DNA of 64,000 nt from an uncultured Bacteroidales bacterium (lineage in GTDB: Bacteria; Bacteroidota; Bacteroidia; Bacteroidales; UBA932): positions 1 through 64,000 of the forward strand of contig ONLD01000006.1 in NCBI GenBank assembly GCA_900318565.1, written 5' to 3'. A model generated the notes under the pieces. It was not told the DNA's origin. It did no database searches and saw only the letters and a list, made by a program, of their open reading frames with translations. Below are positions 52,557-60,959 of the stretch, one piece after another. Each line of letters opens with the position of its first letter. Within the stretch, counting starts at the first letter, position 1. Made by a program: the position numbers and the translations under genes.

Positions 52557-53752
52557 TTCAGCATTGTTATCGCTTTGCGCAGCGAAGATAAGAAATATTC
52601 CGCTTCCTGCATCGTGTTGTAGGGGGCAAAAGAGGCCCGCAGCATACCGGTGACGCCGAATCGGTCCATCAGGGGCTCGGCGCACATCTGTCCGGAGCGC
52701 AGCGCGACGCCCATCTTGTCCATAATGAGCGCGAGGTCTTCGTGGTGCGCGCCTTCCACGGCGAACGAAAACACGGGCAGTTTCTGCCCAAGGTCGTCAG
52801 CCGTGCCGAAGAGACGCAGCCCTGGAATCCGCTGCAACTCCGTGTATATAAATTCCTTAATCTCTTCATCCTGCTGCATCTTGCGCGTCTGTCCGATTGC
52901 GGGCACGAAGCAGGGTGTGCCGGAGATGTTTTGCGTGCCGGCTTCGAATTTCTGCGGCAGTGGGGCATAAGTTGTGCCGCTCCATCGCACGGTCCCTATC
53001 ATTTCGCCGCCGCCGAACATCGGGGGCATATGCTCGAGAAGTTCGCGCCGTCCCCACAGCACGCCGGTGCCGGGAGCGCCGTACATCTTGTGCCCGGAGA
53101 ACGCATAGAAGTCGCAGCCAAGTGCTTGCACGTCAACATTTTGATGCACTATACCCTGTGCCCCGTCAACTACCAGCAGCGCGCCGGCTGCGTGTACCAT
53201 CGCAGCGATTTCCTGCACGGGGTTGACAAGTCCGAGCACGTTGGATGCGTGGCAGACGCTGACGATTCTCGTACGCTCGCTAAGCAGCCCGGGCAGCAGG
53301 TCAAGGCGCAGGGAGCCGCTGTCGCTGACCGGCAGCACGCGGAGTTTAGCCCCTTTGCGGGAACAGAGCATCTGCCAGGGCACGATGTTGGAGTGGTGTT
53401 CGGCCTCGGAGACGATGATCTCGTCGCCTTCCTTTATAAATGCTTCTCCAAGGCTCCAGGCGGCAAGGTTCAGCGAATGGGTAGCGCCGGAGGTGAAGAT
53501 GATTTCCTCACGGGCCGGGGCGCCGATAAAGTCCTTTACGGCATCACGGGCGGCCTCGTAGGCGTCGGTCGCCTCGACCGCCACTCTGTGGACGGCCCGG
53601 TGGAGGTTGGCCGTGCTTTCGGAAGATATTCTGTCCCAGCAGCTTATGACACTCAGCGGACGCAGGGAAGTAGCTGCATTGTCCAGATACACAAGCGGCT
53701 TTCCATAGACCGTGCGGGCGAGCTGCGGGAAATCGTTTCTATAGTCGTTCAT
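52553..53752 (-). CDS. sufS: Cysteine desulfurase, SufS type
   Basis: A 399-residue PLP enzyme releasing sulfur from cysteine as persulfide. The N-terminal YLDNAATS, HHSNIVPWQ, PLP lysine in AFSGHKMYGAPGTG, and the short catalytic loop LRSGQMCAEPLM with its Cys define group II (SufS/CsdA). It sits between a Tat-signal epimerase (TAATG coupling) and sufE. Confidence 0.93.
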   Translation of the reverse strand: MNDYRNDFPQLARTVYGKPLVYLDNAATSLRPLSVISCWDRISSESTANLHRAVHRVAVEATDAYEAARDAVKDFIGAPAREEIIFTSGATHSLNLAAWSLGEAFIKEGDEIIVSEAEHHSNIVPWQMLCSRKGAKLRVLPVSDSGSLRLDLLPGLLSERTRIVSVCHASNVLGLVNPVQEIAAMVHAAGALLVVDGAQGIVHQNVDVQALGCDFYAFSGHKMYGAPGTGVLWGRRELLEHMPPMFGGGEMIGTVRWSGTTYAPLPQKFEAGTQNISGTPCFVPAIGQTRKMQQDEEIKEFIYTELQRIPGLRLFGTADDLGQKLPVFSFAVEGAHHEDLALIMDKMGVALRSGQMCAEPLMDRFGVTGMLRASFAPYNTMQEAEYFLSSLRKAITMLK

Positions 53753-54870
53753 TAAAGTTTCGTCAATCCAAGGCCGGGGCCGTCGGGAAGGGTAAGTAGG
53801 CCGTCCCGGACGGTTACGCCTTTATATAAATCATTAGTTATCAATAAATTACCGTCTATATCGCAAAAATCTGCGGCCGGAGCCAGGTGCGCTGCCGCAG
53901 TACAGGCTACGGAGGTCTCGGTCATACAGCCCAGCATAACTTTCATCCCTTCCGCCCTGGCGTAGGCAATCATCTTGCGGGCCTCCAGCAGGCCGGTGCT
54001 CTTCATCAGCTTGATATTGATGCCGGAATAAGCACCCTTGAGGCGGGGAATGTCTTTAAGCCGCTGCACGGCTTCGTCGGCGATTATCGGCAGCGGGCTG
54101 CGCTCGGTAAGCCAGGCTGTGTCGTCCAGGCGCTCCTTGGCAAGCGGCTGCTCCACCAGAATGACACCCTGCTCCTTGAGCCAGAAGATTTCGTCGAGCG
54201 CCTTGCTGCGGTCTTTCCATCCCTGGTTGGCATCGACGGCTATCGGCAGGTCCGTGATTTCGCGTATGGTGCGAATCATCTGCTCGTCGGTGTCCAGGCC
54301 CACTTTTACCTTCAGGACCTTATAGAGTCCGGCGCATTCCTGTGTCTTTTGCCTGACGACTTCCGGCGTATCGATTCCTATGGTGAAACTCGTCGGGCCG
54401 GCCTTGGCAGGGTTGTAGCCCCATATTTTATATAGCGGCGCGCCAAGCATCTGGCCGGTGAGGTCGTGCAGGGCGATGTCGATCGCTGCCTTGGCAGGGG
54501 AGTCGCCGTCGGAGAGAGTGTCAAGGTAAGCCATTATGTCCTCGATGAGGAACGGACTTTCAAACTGTCCGAGATCCACTTTTTCGAGGAAGGAGCATAC
54601 GCTCTCGACGGTATGGCCAAGGTACGGGGGCATCGAAGCCTCGCCGTGGCCGGTGTAGCCGTCACAGGTGATTTCAAGCTGGACGCCGGGCGTCGTGGTA
54701 CGGGAATAACTCGACACGGTGAAGGTGTGCGCGAGTTGCAGTTCGTACGGGCGCCAGGACAACTGCATTTTTCCTCCGGTGCTCTGCTTTGCCGGAGCGA
54801 TGCCGCAGGAACTCAGGCCGGCCGCCACAGCCGCGCCTATTGACGTACCTATAAACTCTCTTCTGTCCAT
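53752..54870 (-). CDS. Dipeptide epimerase (enolase superfamily) with Tat signal
   Basis: A 372-residue protein. The start is taken at ATG 54870 because it exposes MDRREFIGTSIGAAVAAGLS, a twin-arginine signal followed by a possible lipobox Cys; a TTG three codons upstream overlaps the promoter box. Enolase-superfamily residues are visible: KVKVG (acid/base Lys), DANQGW, VEQPL, ADEAV and NIKLMKS. This matches L-Ala-D/L-Glu epimerases that recycle murein peptides. Export by Tat points to a periplasmic or surface role in peptide salvage. Confidence 0.82.
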   Translation of the reverse strand: MDRREFIGTSIGAAVAAGLSSCGIAPAKQSTGGKMQLSWRPYELQLAHTFTVSSYSRTTTPGVQLEITCDGYTGHGEASMPPYLGHTVESVCSFLEKVDLGQFESPFLIEDIMAYLDTLSDGDSPAKAAIDIALHDLTGQMLGAPLYKIWGYNPAKAGPTSFTIGIDTPEVVRQKTQECAGLYKVLKVKVGLDTDEQMIRTIREITDLPIAVDANQGWKDRSKALDEIFWLKEQGVILVEQPLAKERLDDTAWLTERSPLPIIADEAVQRLKDIPRLKGAYSGINIKLMKSTGLLEARKMIAYARAEGMKVMLGCMTETSVACTAAAHLAPAADFCDIDGNLLITNDLYKGVTVRDGLLTLPDGPGLGLTKL

Positions 54871-54876
54871 AGAATA

Positions 54877-54904
54877 CAAAATTACTGAATTATTCTTAAT
54901 TTTG
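54877..54904. promoter_or_regulatory. Divergent back-to-back minus-7 boxes
   Basis: CAAAATTA (54877-54884, minus-strand TAATTTTG) and TAATTTTG (54897-54904, plus) are exact inverted copies 12 bp apart. They serve the epimerase-suf operon and ruvA. The polymerase footprints must overlap, so the two promoters should compete. The minus box ends 6 nt before the epimerase ATG. Confidence 0.65.
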
Positions 54905-54923
54905 TGGAGAAAATCGTTGGATT

Positions 54924-55514
54924 ATGCTTGATTATATTTCAGGGCGCATTGCCGAACTTACTCCTACGCGGGTTGTCGTGGATAACCAAGGTCTTGGTTA
55001 CAGTCTTGAGATTTCACTCCAGACCTATGAGAAGTTGGAGGGAAAGAAAGAGGGGACTGTCTATGTACAGACCCAGGTCAACCAGCGCGACGGGACTTCC
55101 GTGGATTACGGATTTGCGGGCAAGGACGAGAGGGATTTGTTCAGGCTGATCACAGGTGTATCAGGAATGGGGGCGGCATCCGCAAGGATGATTCTTTCGT
55201 CGCTGACTTCGGACGAGCTTCGCGAGGCAATTCTCTCGGAGAATGTAAGTGCGCTGAAATCCGTGAAGGGCATAGGACTCAAGAGCGCACAGAGAATGAT
55301 CCTGGAGCTGAAAGATAAAATCGTCAAGGGAGAGGGGAGCGGCGAGGTCCTGTTTGCGGCGGAGGGCAATTCCGCTGCGGACGAGGCGAGCAGCGCCCTC
55401 CAGATGCTCGGATTCTCGAAGCCCAACATCAACAAGGCCGTACAGGCTATTCTCAAGGCCAATCCTCGCGCAAGCGTCGAGCAAATCATCAAATCCGCCC
55501 TTCAGATGCTATAG
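54924..55514 (+). CDS. ruvA: Holliday junction branch migration protein RuvA
   Basis: A 196-residue protein of normal family length. N-terminal MLDYISGRIAELTPTRVVVD, the helix-hairpin-helix regions TGVSGMGAASARMILSSL and VKGIGLKSAQRMILELKDKI, and the C-terminal RuvB-contact domain (ASSALQMLGFSKPNINKAVQ) are all present. It binds Holliday junctions as a tetramer. Its TAG stop lies one base before a parS-like palindrome. Confidence 0.95.
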   Translation: MLDYISGRIAELTPTRVVVDNQGLGYSLEISLQTYEKLEGKKEGTVYVQTQVNQRDGTSVDYGFAGKDERDLFRLITGVSGMGAASARMILSSLTSDELREAILSENVSALKSVKGIGLKSAQRMILELKDKIVKGEGSGEVLFAAEGNSAADEASSALQMLGFSKPNINKAVQAILKANPRASVEQIIKSALQML

Positions 55515-55530
55515 TGTTCCACGTGGAACA
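55515..55530. promoter_or_regulatory. parS: parS-like ParB-binding site, copy 1
   Basis: TGTTCCACGTGGAACA is a perfect 16-bp palindrome close to the known bacterial parS consensus (TGTTTCACGTGAAACA). It begins right after the ruvA stop codon. An identical copy lies at 56874-56889. parS sites are normally clustered near the chromosome origin. Confidence 0.85.
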
Positions 55531-55621
55531 CAACGCCTGGACGTTTCCAGAATCGGCGCAAGCACGCGCATTATCAGCGACCTCGCTCATCAGCGACCAA
55601 TCTCCACTTTCCTTTTAGGTA

Positions 55622-55741
55622 GGAGGCGGGTCTCTCCGGGGAGAGTATTGCCGCCCGCGGCTTGGAGCGGGAGGGGCCCACAAGCGTAGCGCAGTGGGAG
55701 GGGGAGCGTAGCGACTACTCTCCTGGGAGAGACCCACCTCC
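55622..55741. repeat. 26-bp imperfect inverted repeat with 68-bp spacer
   Basis: The arm at 55622-55647 (GGAGGCGGGTCTCTCC...) and the arm at 55716-55741 are reverse complements with 3 mismatches. Each arm also carries its own smaller inverted repeat (CTCTCC/GGAGAG). The spacer has GCGTAGCG twice. A long RNA or cruciform structure is possible. Confidence 0.8.
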
Positions 55742-55764
55742 GACCGTACAGAGGAAGATAATGT

Positions 55765-55955
55765 CGTATGCAGAAAGGGCCATTTCGCACCCGGGAGACC
55801 GAGAAACGCATCCGCCGTATGCAGAAAGAGCCATTTCGCACCCAGGAAGCAGAGAAACGCATCCGCCGTATGCAAAAAGGGCCATTTCGCACCCGAGAAG
55901 CAGAGAAACGAGGCCGCGGTGTGCAGAAAGGGCGGTTCGCACACGAAAAGCGGTA
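55765..55955. repeat. 51-bp tandem repeat, about 3.7 copies
   Basis: Units begin at 55765, 55816, 55867 and 55918, with a core that reads CAGAAAGGGCCATTTCGCAC and, after a variable middle, GAGAAACGCATCCGC. The last unit is more divergent and cut short. The plus-strand frame gives 17-residue basic repeats (MQKGPFRTRETEKRIRR), the minus strand hydrophobic ones; neither resembles a known protein. Confidence 0.85.
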
Positions 55956-56102
55956 AGGTTTGATACGGGATACGTCGTTAATCGACACAGCCCCTCCGGC
56001 AGCCACTAAACTGGAGAGAGTTCAGCGTTTTTTCTCCCAAAAGACACAATAATCATCAAAATGGGAGATAATCTCGCAAGAATTCTCCCAAACGACACCA
56101 AA

Positions 56103-56152
56103 CGGGACAATTCGGGACAGTTCGGGACAATTCGGGACAATTCGGGAGAATA
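56103..56152. repeat. 10-bp iteron-like array
   Basis: CGGGACAATT at 56103, 56123 and 56133, CGGGACAGTT at 56113 and a weaker CGGGAGAATA at 56143 follow each other with exact 10-bp spacing, so the same face of the helix is repeated. AT-rich sequence follows. Confidence 0.8.
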
Positions 56153-56486
56153 AACAGAGAATCGCCTCCAATTAACCAGCAACTAGTCAACTAACTGAAG
56201 GATAATAACGACGATATCGTCCCAAAAGAACAACTCGAAATCCCAAAAGATTGGTAATATACTACTTCAGAGTACACCCTTAGTGAAGACGAGGTAGAGG
56301 TACTGACGATGTCTTCGCGGCACGCTGAAGAACGAAACTCCACGGGAACCGTTCGCGAAGACGACGAGAAGGCACGGAAATAGTCTACGCGGTGAGGAAA
56401 TGGGAACAACGGCAGCAAAATAGCCCCCAAGGATGCCCCCGAGGCTAAAGCCAAGTCGTCCGCGCAACTTTCCGCCTCTCTATCGT

Positions 56487-56563
56487 CCGAAACAGACCAG
56501 GAGGACGTAGACATCGGCGGGGAAAAGCCGGATATGCGGGAGGCCTGGCCGATGGTGGGTGGG
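56487..56563 (-). pseudogene. Decayed duplicate of the mnmG 3' end
   Basis: This stretch matches 56587-56663, the last codons of mnmG, at about 80 percent by eye and exactly 100 bp away. The minus-strand translation repeats [10 protein letters not shown], as in the end of MnmG. It is not a gene by itself and lies just past the mnmG stop. Confidence 0.7.
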
Positions 56564-56579
56564 CGACACTCGCGCTGTT

Positions 56580-58466
56580 CTACCGGCCGAAATAGACCAG
56601 AAGGACGGAGATGTCGGAGGGGGAGACGCCGGAGATACGGGAGGCCTGACCGATGGTGCGGGGGACGTAACGCTTGAATTTCTGGCGACATTCGATGGTA
56701 AGCCCTGAGATTTTGTCGAAATCGAAACCATCAGGTATGCTCAAATCCTCGAGACGACGCATCTTCTCCACGAGTTGCTTTTCCCGCTGAATGTATCCTT
56801 TGTACTTAAGATTGATTTCAACTGATTCGACAACCTTACTGTCAGGAATGCCATCTAAGCCAAAACGCTCAAATGTTCCACGTGGAACAAACTTAAGAAT
56901 ATCCAAAAGCGCGAGTTCAGGACGAGTTGCAATATCAGCGATACGTTTCGATTCGGAAAGTTGGGCAGAGCCCGACTGAGAAAGAAAATCATTGACCGTA
57001 GCAGCCGTAAGATTAGTAGCCTCGCAAAGGCTGGTCAAATGCTCAGCAGCCTCATATTTCTTCATCGTAGCCGAGTATCGCTCCTCTCCTGTAAGCCCTA
57101 TTTCATAGGCACGAGGAGTCAACCTCTGATCGGCATTATCCTGACGAAGCAATATCCTGTATTCAGCACGCGAGGTAAACATACGATAGGGCTCATCGAC
57201 GCCTTTGGTAACCAAATCATCAATCAATACTCCTATATAAGCTTCGTCGCGCCGCAGCACAAAAGGCTCCTTACCAAGAACAGAAAGCGCAGCATTTATA
57301 CCCGCCATCAGACCTTGCGCAGCCGCTTCCTCATAGCCCGTTGTACCGTTGACCTGCCCTGCCAAAAACAAACCATCGACGACTCGCGACTCAAGCGTAG
57401 GCTTCAAAAGAGTAGGATCAAAGAAATCATATTCTACCGCATATGCCGGCCGGAAGACACGCACGTTTTCAAGTCCTCTAATCGCCCGCAGCGCACTCAT
57501 CTGCACCTCGAAAGGAAGAGACGACGAGAATCCCTGAAGATAATACTCGTTACTTCCGGCACCCTCAGGCTCAAGGAAAAGCTGATGGGCATCGTTATCC
57601 GGAAACACCCTGAGCTTATCCTCTATACTCGGACAATAGCGTGGTCCGCGGCCGTGAATGACACCGGTAAAAAGCGGCGACTCAGAAAAGCCCTCGCGAA
57701 GTCTTTCGTGGACTTCCTGGTTGGTATGCAGGATGAAGCAGTCCATTTGTGCCGCACCGGCCTGGACGCGTGACGGACAGTCAAGATAGGAGAAGCGCTC
57801 GGGAACAGCGTCTCCCATTTGACGGGAGAGCAGCGAAGTGTCAACAGAAGTAATGTCGATACGAGGGGGAGTACCGGTCTTCATTCGGTCGGTGACGAGA
57901 CCTCGCTCCACAAGCTGGGAAGTAAGGCCGTCTGAAGAACGCTCACCGATTCGGCCGCCGAAAAGTTGCTTCCTACCCACGAAAAGTTTTCCCGAAAGGA
58001 AGGTCCCGGCAGTCAGAATAAGCCTTTTACACTTAAAAATTTGACCTCCATACGTACAGATACCGCAAATTTTTGAATTCTCAAAGAGGAAAGATTTCGC
58101 TAAATCTTCGTAAATGGTTAATTTACAAGTATTTAATAAAACAGAACGCCAGTTCAGCGAAAACCTGATTTTGTCGCACTGAGCCCTGGGGCTCCACATT
58201 GCCGGGCCCTTTGACTTGTTCAGCATACGGAATTGGAGAGTCGAAGCATCTGTCACGACTCCGGTCATTCCACCAAGAGCGTCAATCTCGCGGACGATCT
58301 GACCTTTAGCAATTCCTCCGATTGCAGGATTGCAGGACATCTTAGCCACGCTGACCGAATCCATTGTCAGCAAAAGCACCGAACAGCCGAGACGGGCAGC
58401 GGAAACTGCCGCCTCGCATCCGGCGTGGCCGGCACCGACAACTATGACGTCAAAACTATTTTCCAC
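56580..58466 (-). CDS. mnmG: tRNA uridine-5-carboxymethylaminomethyl modification enzyme MnmG (GidA)
   Basis: A 628-residue FAD protein of usual length. FAD site [21 protein letters not shown], then [20 protein letters not shown], the signature [17 protein letters not shown] and [19 protein letters not shown]. With MnmE it modifies U34 of several tRNAs. A parS-like palindrome sits inside the gene at 56874-56889, coding KFVPRGTFE. It overlaps the end of ybeY by 11 bp. mnmG (gidA) is next to the origin in many bacteria, in line with the parS sites. Confidence 0.96.
   Translation of the reverse strand: MENSFDVIVVGAGHAGCEAAVSAARLGCSVLLLTMDSVSVAKMSCNPAIGGIAKGQIVREIDALGGMTGVVTDASTLQFRMLNKSKGPAMWSPRAQCDKIRFSLNWRSVLLNTCKLTIYEDLAKSFLFENSKICGICTYGGQIFKCKRLILTAGTFLSGKLFVGRKQLFGGRIGERSSDGLTSQLVERGLVTDRMKTGTPPRIDITSVDTSLLSRQMGDAVPERFSYLDCPSRVQAGAAQMDCFILHTNQEVHERLREGFSESPLFTGVIHGRGPRYCPSIEDKLRVFPDNDAHQLFLEPEGAGSNEYYLQGFSSSLPFEVQMSALRAIRGLENVRVFRPAYAVEYDFFDPTLLKPTLESRVVDGLFLAGQVNGTTGYEEAAAQGLMAGINAALSVLGKEPFVLRRDEAYIGVLIDDLVTKGVDEPYRMFTSRAEYRILLRQDNADQRLTPRAYEIGLTGEERYSATMKKYEAAEHLTSLCEATNLTAATVNDFLSQSGSAQLSESKRIADIATRPELALLDILKFVPRGTFERFGLDGIPDSKVVESVEINLKYKGYIQREKQLVEKMRRLEDLSIPDGFDFDKISGLTIECRQKFKRYVPRTIGQASRISGVSPSDISVLLVYFGR
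56874..56889. promoter_or_regulatory. parS: parS-like ParB-binding site, copy 2 (inside mnmG)
   Basis: A second perfect TGTTCCACGTGGAACA, identical to 55515-55530 and 1359 bp from it. It lies within the coding sequence of mnmG, as intragenic parS sites do in other bacteria. Confidence 0.85.
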
Positions 58467-58887
58467 CCCTCAGAGATTTCCTGATATCAAGATAGTAATT
58501 CTCTTTCGACCTCATCTCGGCGATATCTTCCTCGGTATGGTCGTCGTAACCTATTAAATGAAGAAGCCCGTGCACAATCACCCTGTGCAGTTCTTCATCA
58601 AACTCGGTTCCATAATATACGGCATTTTCGCGGACGGAATCGACGCTGATGAAAAGATCTCCGGAGACAACGGGCTTTTCGGAATAATCAAAGGTGATTA
58701 TATCGGTAAAATAGTCGTGGCCTAAATATTGCAAGTTTATGTTGAGTATATAGGGGTCAGAGCAAAAAATCACATTGATAGCGCCCAGACGGCAAATCTC
58801 GCTTTCAGCGACGAGTTTAAGCCAACGGTTATTGAAAAGCCTGTCTTTGTATTCGAAGCGGATGTCCTCAAAAAAATACCTTACCAT
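58456..58887 (-). CDS. ybeY: rRNA maturation endoribonuclease YbeY
   Basis: A 143-residue protein. The start is taken at ATG 58887, which lies 23 nt after a clear minus-7 box; the frame is open 29 codons further but across that promoter. The zinc site is complete ([20 protein letters not shown]) and DIITFDYSE is typical. It processes the 3' end of 16S rRNA and helps ribosome quality control. It overlaps mnmG by 11 bp, so the two form an RNA-maturation pair. Confidence 0.9.
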   Translation of the reverse strand: MVRYFFEDIRFEYKDRLFNNRWLKLVAESEICRLGAINVIFCSDPYILNINLQYLGHDYFTDIITFDYSEKPVVSGDLFISVDSVRENAVYYGTEFDEELHRVIVHGLLHLIGYDDHTEEDIAEMRSKENYYLDIRKSLRGGK

Positions 58888-58910
58888 TTGCGAAAGTTTG
58901 TTAATCGACG

Positions 58911-58918
58911 CAAATCTA
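58911..58918 (-). promoter_or_regulatory. Minus-7 box of the ybeY-mnmG operon
   Basis: The minus strand reads TAGATTTG (TAnnTTTG), leaving a 23-nt gap to the chosen ybeY start. Confidence 0.5.
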
Positions 58919-58992
58919 CAACAAAAATTGGAATTGAAATTAATAATTTCTATCTTTACGACTTGAATGGACAATAAATAAAGTAAAACGAT

Positions 58993-59682
58993 ATGGAAGT
59001 CAAGAAATCACAAAAAGCCAGTCTCGAGAACAAGAGATTCTTGTTCGTCGAGATTGGATTTGTGCTTGCACTGCTCGCGGTGCTGGGCGCCTTCGAGTGG
59101 AGCAGCAAGGAAAAGGCCGACACTTCGCTTCTGGCAGAAAACAGCGAAATCATTGAGGAAGAGATGATTCCCATCACCCAGGAGACCCCTCCCCCGCCGC
59201 CCGAAATGGCCAAGATTCCTATTCTTTCCGAGACCATCGACATCGTGGACGACGACATCAAGGTCAATGACAACATCGTCAACCTCGAAGACGACGCCAG
59301 CCTCGGTGTGGAAATCCAGGACTATGTCGAAGAAGTGAAAGAAGAGGTCGTCGAAGAAGAGACCATTCCTTTCCAGCTCGTTGAGGAGAAGCCCAAGTTC
59401 CAGGGCGGCGACGCCAACGATTTCTCCAAGTGGGTGAATCAGAGGCTCAACTATCCCGATGTAGCTAAGGAAAACGGTGTGCAGGGTCGCGTTATGCTCC
59501 AGTTTACCGTAGGTACCGACGGCTCCGTGTCCGGCGTCAAGGTGCTCCGTGGAGTTGACCCTTCCCTGGACAAGGAAGCAGTGCGAGTCGTGTCTATGTC
59601 CCCTAAGTGGACTCCCGGCAAGCAGCGTGACCGCAAGGTGAAAGTTACCTACACCTTCCCTGTGATTTTCCAGCTCCGTTAA
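58993..59682 (+). CDS. tonB: Energy transducer TonB
   Basis: A 229-residue protein: short cytoplasmic N-terminus, one helix (FLFVEIGFVLALLAVLGAF), a periplasmic linker with PITQETPPPPPEM and many acidic residues, and a C-terminal TonB fold (LNYPDVAKENGVQGRVMLQF, TVGTDGSVSGVKVLRGVDPS). It would couple the proton-motive force to TonB-dependent outer-membrane transporters. ExbB and ExbD are not adjacent. A variant box TATCTTTA near 58952 may be its promoter. Confidence 0.92.
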   Translation: MEVKKSQKASLENKRFLFVEIGFVLALLAVLGAFEWSSKEKADTSLLAENSEIIEEEMIPITQETPPPPPEMAKIPILSETIDIVDDDIKVNDNIVNLEDDASLGVEIQDYVEEVKEEVVEEETIPFQLVEEKPKFQGGDANDFSKWVNQRLNYPDVAKENGVQGRVMLQFTVGTDGSVSGVKVLRGVDPSLDKEAVRVVSMSPKWTPGKQRDRKVKVTYTFPVIFQLR

Positions 59683-59701
59683 GACATTACAGACCAAAAC
59701 G

Positions 59702-59731
59702 AAAGGTTGTCCCCAAAGGATGGCCTTTTTT
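59702..59731 (+). terminator. Terminator after tonB
   Basis: AAAGGTTGTCC (59702-59712) pairs, with three G-U pairs, with GGATGGCCTTT (59718-59728) and is followed by T residues. Confidence 0.75.
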
Positions 59732-59749
59732 AGATTGAAAACAGCCTAA

Positions 59750-60922
59750 ATGGAAGAAAGAGCAGTATTCGTGGGCATCATCCGGCAGGGTGAAGATGAA
59801 AGGAAAATAAAGGAATATCTGGACGAACTGGAGTTTCTGGCCGACACCGCAGGCGTGGCAGGAGACAAGAAATTCGTGCAGAAACTGGACAAGCCTGAGA
59901 AGGCTACATACATCCGCAGCGGCAAGCTGGCGGAAATAGCGGAGTATTGCGAAGAACACGAAATCAACTATGTGATTTTCGACGACGAACTGACGGCAAT
60001 GCAGCAAAGAAACGTCGAAAAAGTCATCAAGACCGCAGCCGTAATCGACCGCACAAGCCTCATACTGGAGATATTCTCGCAAAGGGCCAAGACCTCCTAT
60101 GCAAAGATGCAGGTGGAACTAGCCCGCTACAACTATATGCTCCCGCGCCTTGCCGGTATGTGGACCCACCTCGAGCGGCAGAGGGGCGGCATCGGCACGC
60201 GAGGCGGTATGGGCGAAAGCCAGATCGAGGTGGACCGCCGCATCGTACGCGAACGCATAGCACGGCTGAAAGAGCAACTGCGCAAGGTGGACAAGCAAAT
60301 GGCCACGCAGCGCAGCAACCGCGGCAGCCTGGTGCGTCTCTCGCTCGTCGGCTACACCAACGTCGGCAAAAGTACCCTTATGAACCTGCTGTCTAAATCG
60401 TCCGTTTTCGCTGAAAACAAACTATTTGCGACGCTTGACACTACTGTGCGCAAAGTGATCATAGAGAACTGCCCGTTCCTCCTGAGCGACACGGTAGGAT
60501 TCATCCGCAAACTGCCTACCCAGCTCATAGAGGCTTTCAAGAGCACGCTGGACGAGGTGCGGGAAGCCGACGTGCTGGTGCACGTTGTGGATGTATCGGC
60601 GCCGGATTTCGAAGAGCAGATGGAGGTGGTGCAGCGCACATTGAAAGACATAGGCGCCGGAGACAAGCCGCAATACGTAATCTTCAACAAGATAGATAAT
60701 TACACCTTCGAGCCGTACGACGAATTCTCCCTGAAGCCCCGCGGCAAGGAAAACCGCACCCTCGACGAACTCAAGCAGGAGTGGATACAGGAAAAGAAAA
60801 TCCCCTGCATCTTTATGTCGGCACTCAGCAGGGAAGGACTCCCTAAGCTCCGGAGCGACATATATAAAATGGTAGCGGAAATCCACGCCGGCCGCTGGCC
60901 CTTCAACAACTTCCTCTGGTAA
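59750..60922 (+). CDS. hflX: GTPase HflX
   Basis: A 390-residue ribosome-associated GTPase. The N-terminal glycine-rich HflX domain has SGKLAEIAEYCEEHEINYVI and the family signature RLAGMWTHLERQRGGIGTRG, GMGESQIEVDRR. The G domain has G1 GYTNVGKST, G3 DTVGF and G4 NKID. It splits stalled ribosomes under stress in other bacteria. It follows tonB after a terminator and ends at a large palindrome. Confidence 0.95.
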   Translation: MEERAVFVGIIRQGEDERKIKEYLDELEFLADTAGVAGDKKFVQKLDKPEKATYIRSGKLAEIAEYCEEHEINYVIFDDELTAMQQRNVEKVIKTAAVIDRTSLILEIFSQRAKTSYAKMQVELARYNYMLPRLAGMWTHLERQRGGIGTRGGMGESQIEVDRRIVRERIARLKEQLRKVDKQMATQRSNRGSLVRLSLVGYTNVGKSTLMNLLSKSSVFAENKLFATLDTTVRKVIIENCPFLLSDTVGFIRKLPTQLIEAFKSTLDEVREADVLVHVVDVSAPDFEEQMEVVQRTLKDIGAGDKPQYVIFNKIDNYTFEPYDEFSLKPRGKENRTLDELKQEWIQEKKIPCIFMSALSREGLPKLRSDIYKMVAEIHAGRWPFNNFLW

Positions 60923-60959
60923 GGTGGCGCGCAACCTGCGGCGTATCAGCTAGTTAACG

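Larger units (their letters stand above)
55531..56579. other. Gene-free repeat-rich region between the parS-like sites
   Basis: About 1.05 kb between ruvA and mnmG without a convincing gene. In order it holds a 26-bp imperfect inverted repeat (55622-55647 / 55716-55741), a 51-bp tandem repeat (55765-55955), GGGAGA-type short repeats (56010-56100), a 10-bp iteron-like array (56103-56152) and a decayed copy of the mnmG 3' end (56487-56563). Frames in the tandem repeat stay open on both strands because 51 is a multiple of three. I saw no clear DnaA box (TTATCCACA). Confidence 0.6.

Noticed and set aside
55765..55955. CRISPR array as an explanation for the 51-bp repeat
   Set aside because: Units are directly adjacent with no unique spacers, there are under four copies, and no cas gene is near.
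56191..56691. 166-residue minus-strand frame covering the mnmG end and downstream spacer
   Set aside because: It runs through the mnmG 3' end in another frame and its decayed duplicate. Its composition is Ser/Arg-rich and no start site or family is recognisable.
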